Source: Ruminococcus sp. (GTDB taxonomy: Bacteria > Bacillota > Clostridia > Oscillospirales > Ruminococcaceae). Taken from it: DNA of 5,293 nucleotides. The notes beneath the pieces are model-generated. The model did no database searches. It was not told where the DNA came from and was given only the letters and a program-made list of their open reading frames with translations. Both the position numbers and the translations under genes were made by a program. This document shows, in pieces, positions 5,012 through 5,293 of the stretch. The stretch is taken from assembly GCA_003488415.1 (NCBI GenBank), contig DNLQ01000122.1, positions 1-5,293 on the forward strand, given 5' to 3'. The first letter of the stretch is position 1, and each line of letters begins with the position of its first letter.

Positions 5012-5293
5012 TTATAATATTTCAAGCAGTTTCCTGCGCATAAGGGTAAAGTCGAAAACATCAAGTCTTCCGTTGCCGTTAAGGTCGGCAGCTTTCCAGT
5101 CGGCGACTTCGGCGCTATTGTCTCCCAGAAGCCACTTCTGTACGGTTACTGCGTCAGCTATTCCGAATACACCGTCACCGTTTGCGTCGCCGGACTTCTT
5201 CTCAGGCTCAGTCACAGGTTCTGTAGTCACAGGCTTGGTGGCAGCCTCGGTCACAGGCGCTGTAGTTACAGGCTTGGTGGCAGCCTCGGTCGC
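5012..5293 (-). CDS. Dockerin-containing secreted protein, C-terminal end (start outside window)
   Basis: The last 93 residues of a gene that enters from the right edge with no start in the window. Residues 1-33 of the fragment are a Thr/Pro/Glu-rich linker made of a repeated 13-residue unit, and residues 35-93 are a dockerin with two calcium loops. Loop 1 is DANGDGVFGIAD (36-47) followed by the helix AVTVQKWLLG. Loop 2 is DLNGNGRLDVFD (70-81) followed by FTLMRRKLL. The DWKAAD connector is typical of Ruminococcus dockerins. Dockerins bind cohesins and anchor enzymes or other proteins to a cellulosome scaffold or the cell surface. The upstream domain, often a glycoside hydrolase or other polysaccharide-active enzyme, is not visible, so no specific function is given. 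The stop is TAA (5014-5012), with a terminator at 4905-4944. Confidence 0.92.
   Translation of the reverse strand, partial: ATEAATKPVTTAPVTEAATKPVTTEPVTEPEKKSGDANGDGVFGIADAVTVQKWLLGDNSAEVADWKAADLNGNGRLDVFDFTLMRRKLLEIL
5204..5293 (-). repeat. 39-bp tandem repeat encoding the dockerin linker
   Basis: Two full in-frame copies (5255-5293 and 5216-5254) match at 35 of 39 bases and encode ATEAATKPVTTAP and VTEAATKPVTTEP. A third, partial copy begins at 5215 (VTEP). The repeat reaches the window edge, so the full copy number is unknown. Confidence 0.92.

Noticed and set aside
5252..5254. GTG as the start of a short 80-residue dockerin protein
   Set aside because: The frame stays open to the window edge, and the codon lies at the start of the second repeat unit of a linker; it is an internal valine.
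5204..5293. CRISPR-like repeats
   Set aside because: The 39-bp units are contiguous without spacers and in frame with a protein linker.

Overview
The window looks like a piece of a Gram-positive rumen or gut Clostridia genome, most likely Ruminococcus or a close relative. The strongest clue is the dockerin at the right end. Its WLLG and DWKAAD segments and the LDVFDF form of its second calcium loop are the Ruminococcus flavefaciens/albus style of dockerin. Frequent ATA (Ile) codons, AAGGAG-type ribosome binding sites and consensus sigma-A promoter elements agree. This is pattern recognition, not a database search.

Layout, left to right. Positions 1-582 (+) hold the C-terminal two thirds of an L-lactate dehydrogenase, with the catalytic and fructose-1,6-bisphosphate-binding residues visible. 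A strong hairpin at 603-630 serves as terminator for it and probably also for the convergent gene on the other strand. Positions 633-2213 (-) encode a sodium:solute symporter (SSS family, PanF-like in its core). The region 2214-2479 is a divergent control region: a perfect-consensus sigma-A promoter drives the symporter leftward, and an extended -10 promoter (perhaps with a second, weaker one upstream) drives a two-gene operon rightward. That operon is an OmpR-family response regulator (2480-3148) and its membrane histidine kinase (3160-4848), 11 nt apart with the kinase ribosome binding site overlapping the regulator stop codon. Two hairpins follow the kinase; the second is a likely two-way terminator. 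At 5012-5293 (-) lies the C-terminus of a secreted dockerin protein, preceded by a Thr/Pro/Glu-rich linker built from a 39-bp tandem repeat that runs off the window edge.

How they may work together. The kinase has a large unassigned extracellular sensor (about 270 residues) and no room for a HAMP domain, and would phosphorylate the regulator at Asp54. Because the operon is divergent from the symporter, and the symporter promoter carries a direct repeat with a 10-bp period between its -35 and -10 boxes, the regulator may control the symporter. That link is inference. The lactate dehydrogenase and the dockerin protein are separated from the middle block by terminators and look like independent neighbours.

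I see no mobile element, CRISPR array, tRNA or rRNA, and no clearly new multi-gene system. The points most worth a second look are the possible operator in the symporter promoter, the unusual kinase, the repeat linker of the dockerin protein, and a corrected start for the symporter.
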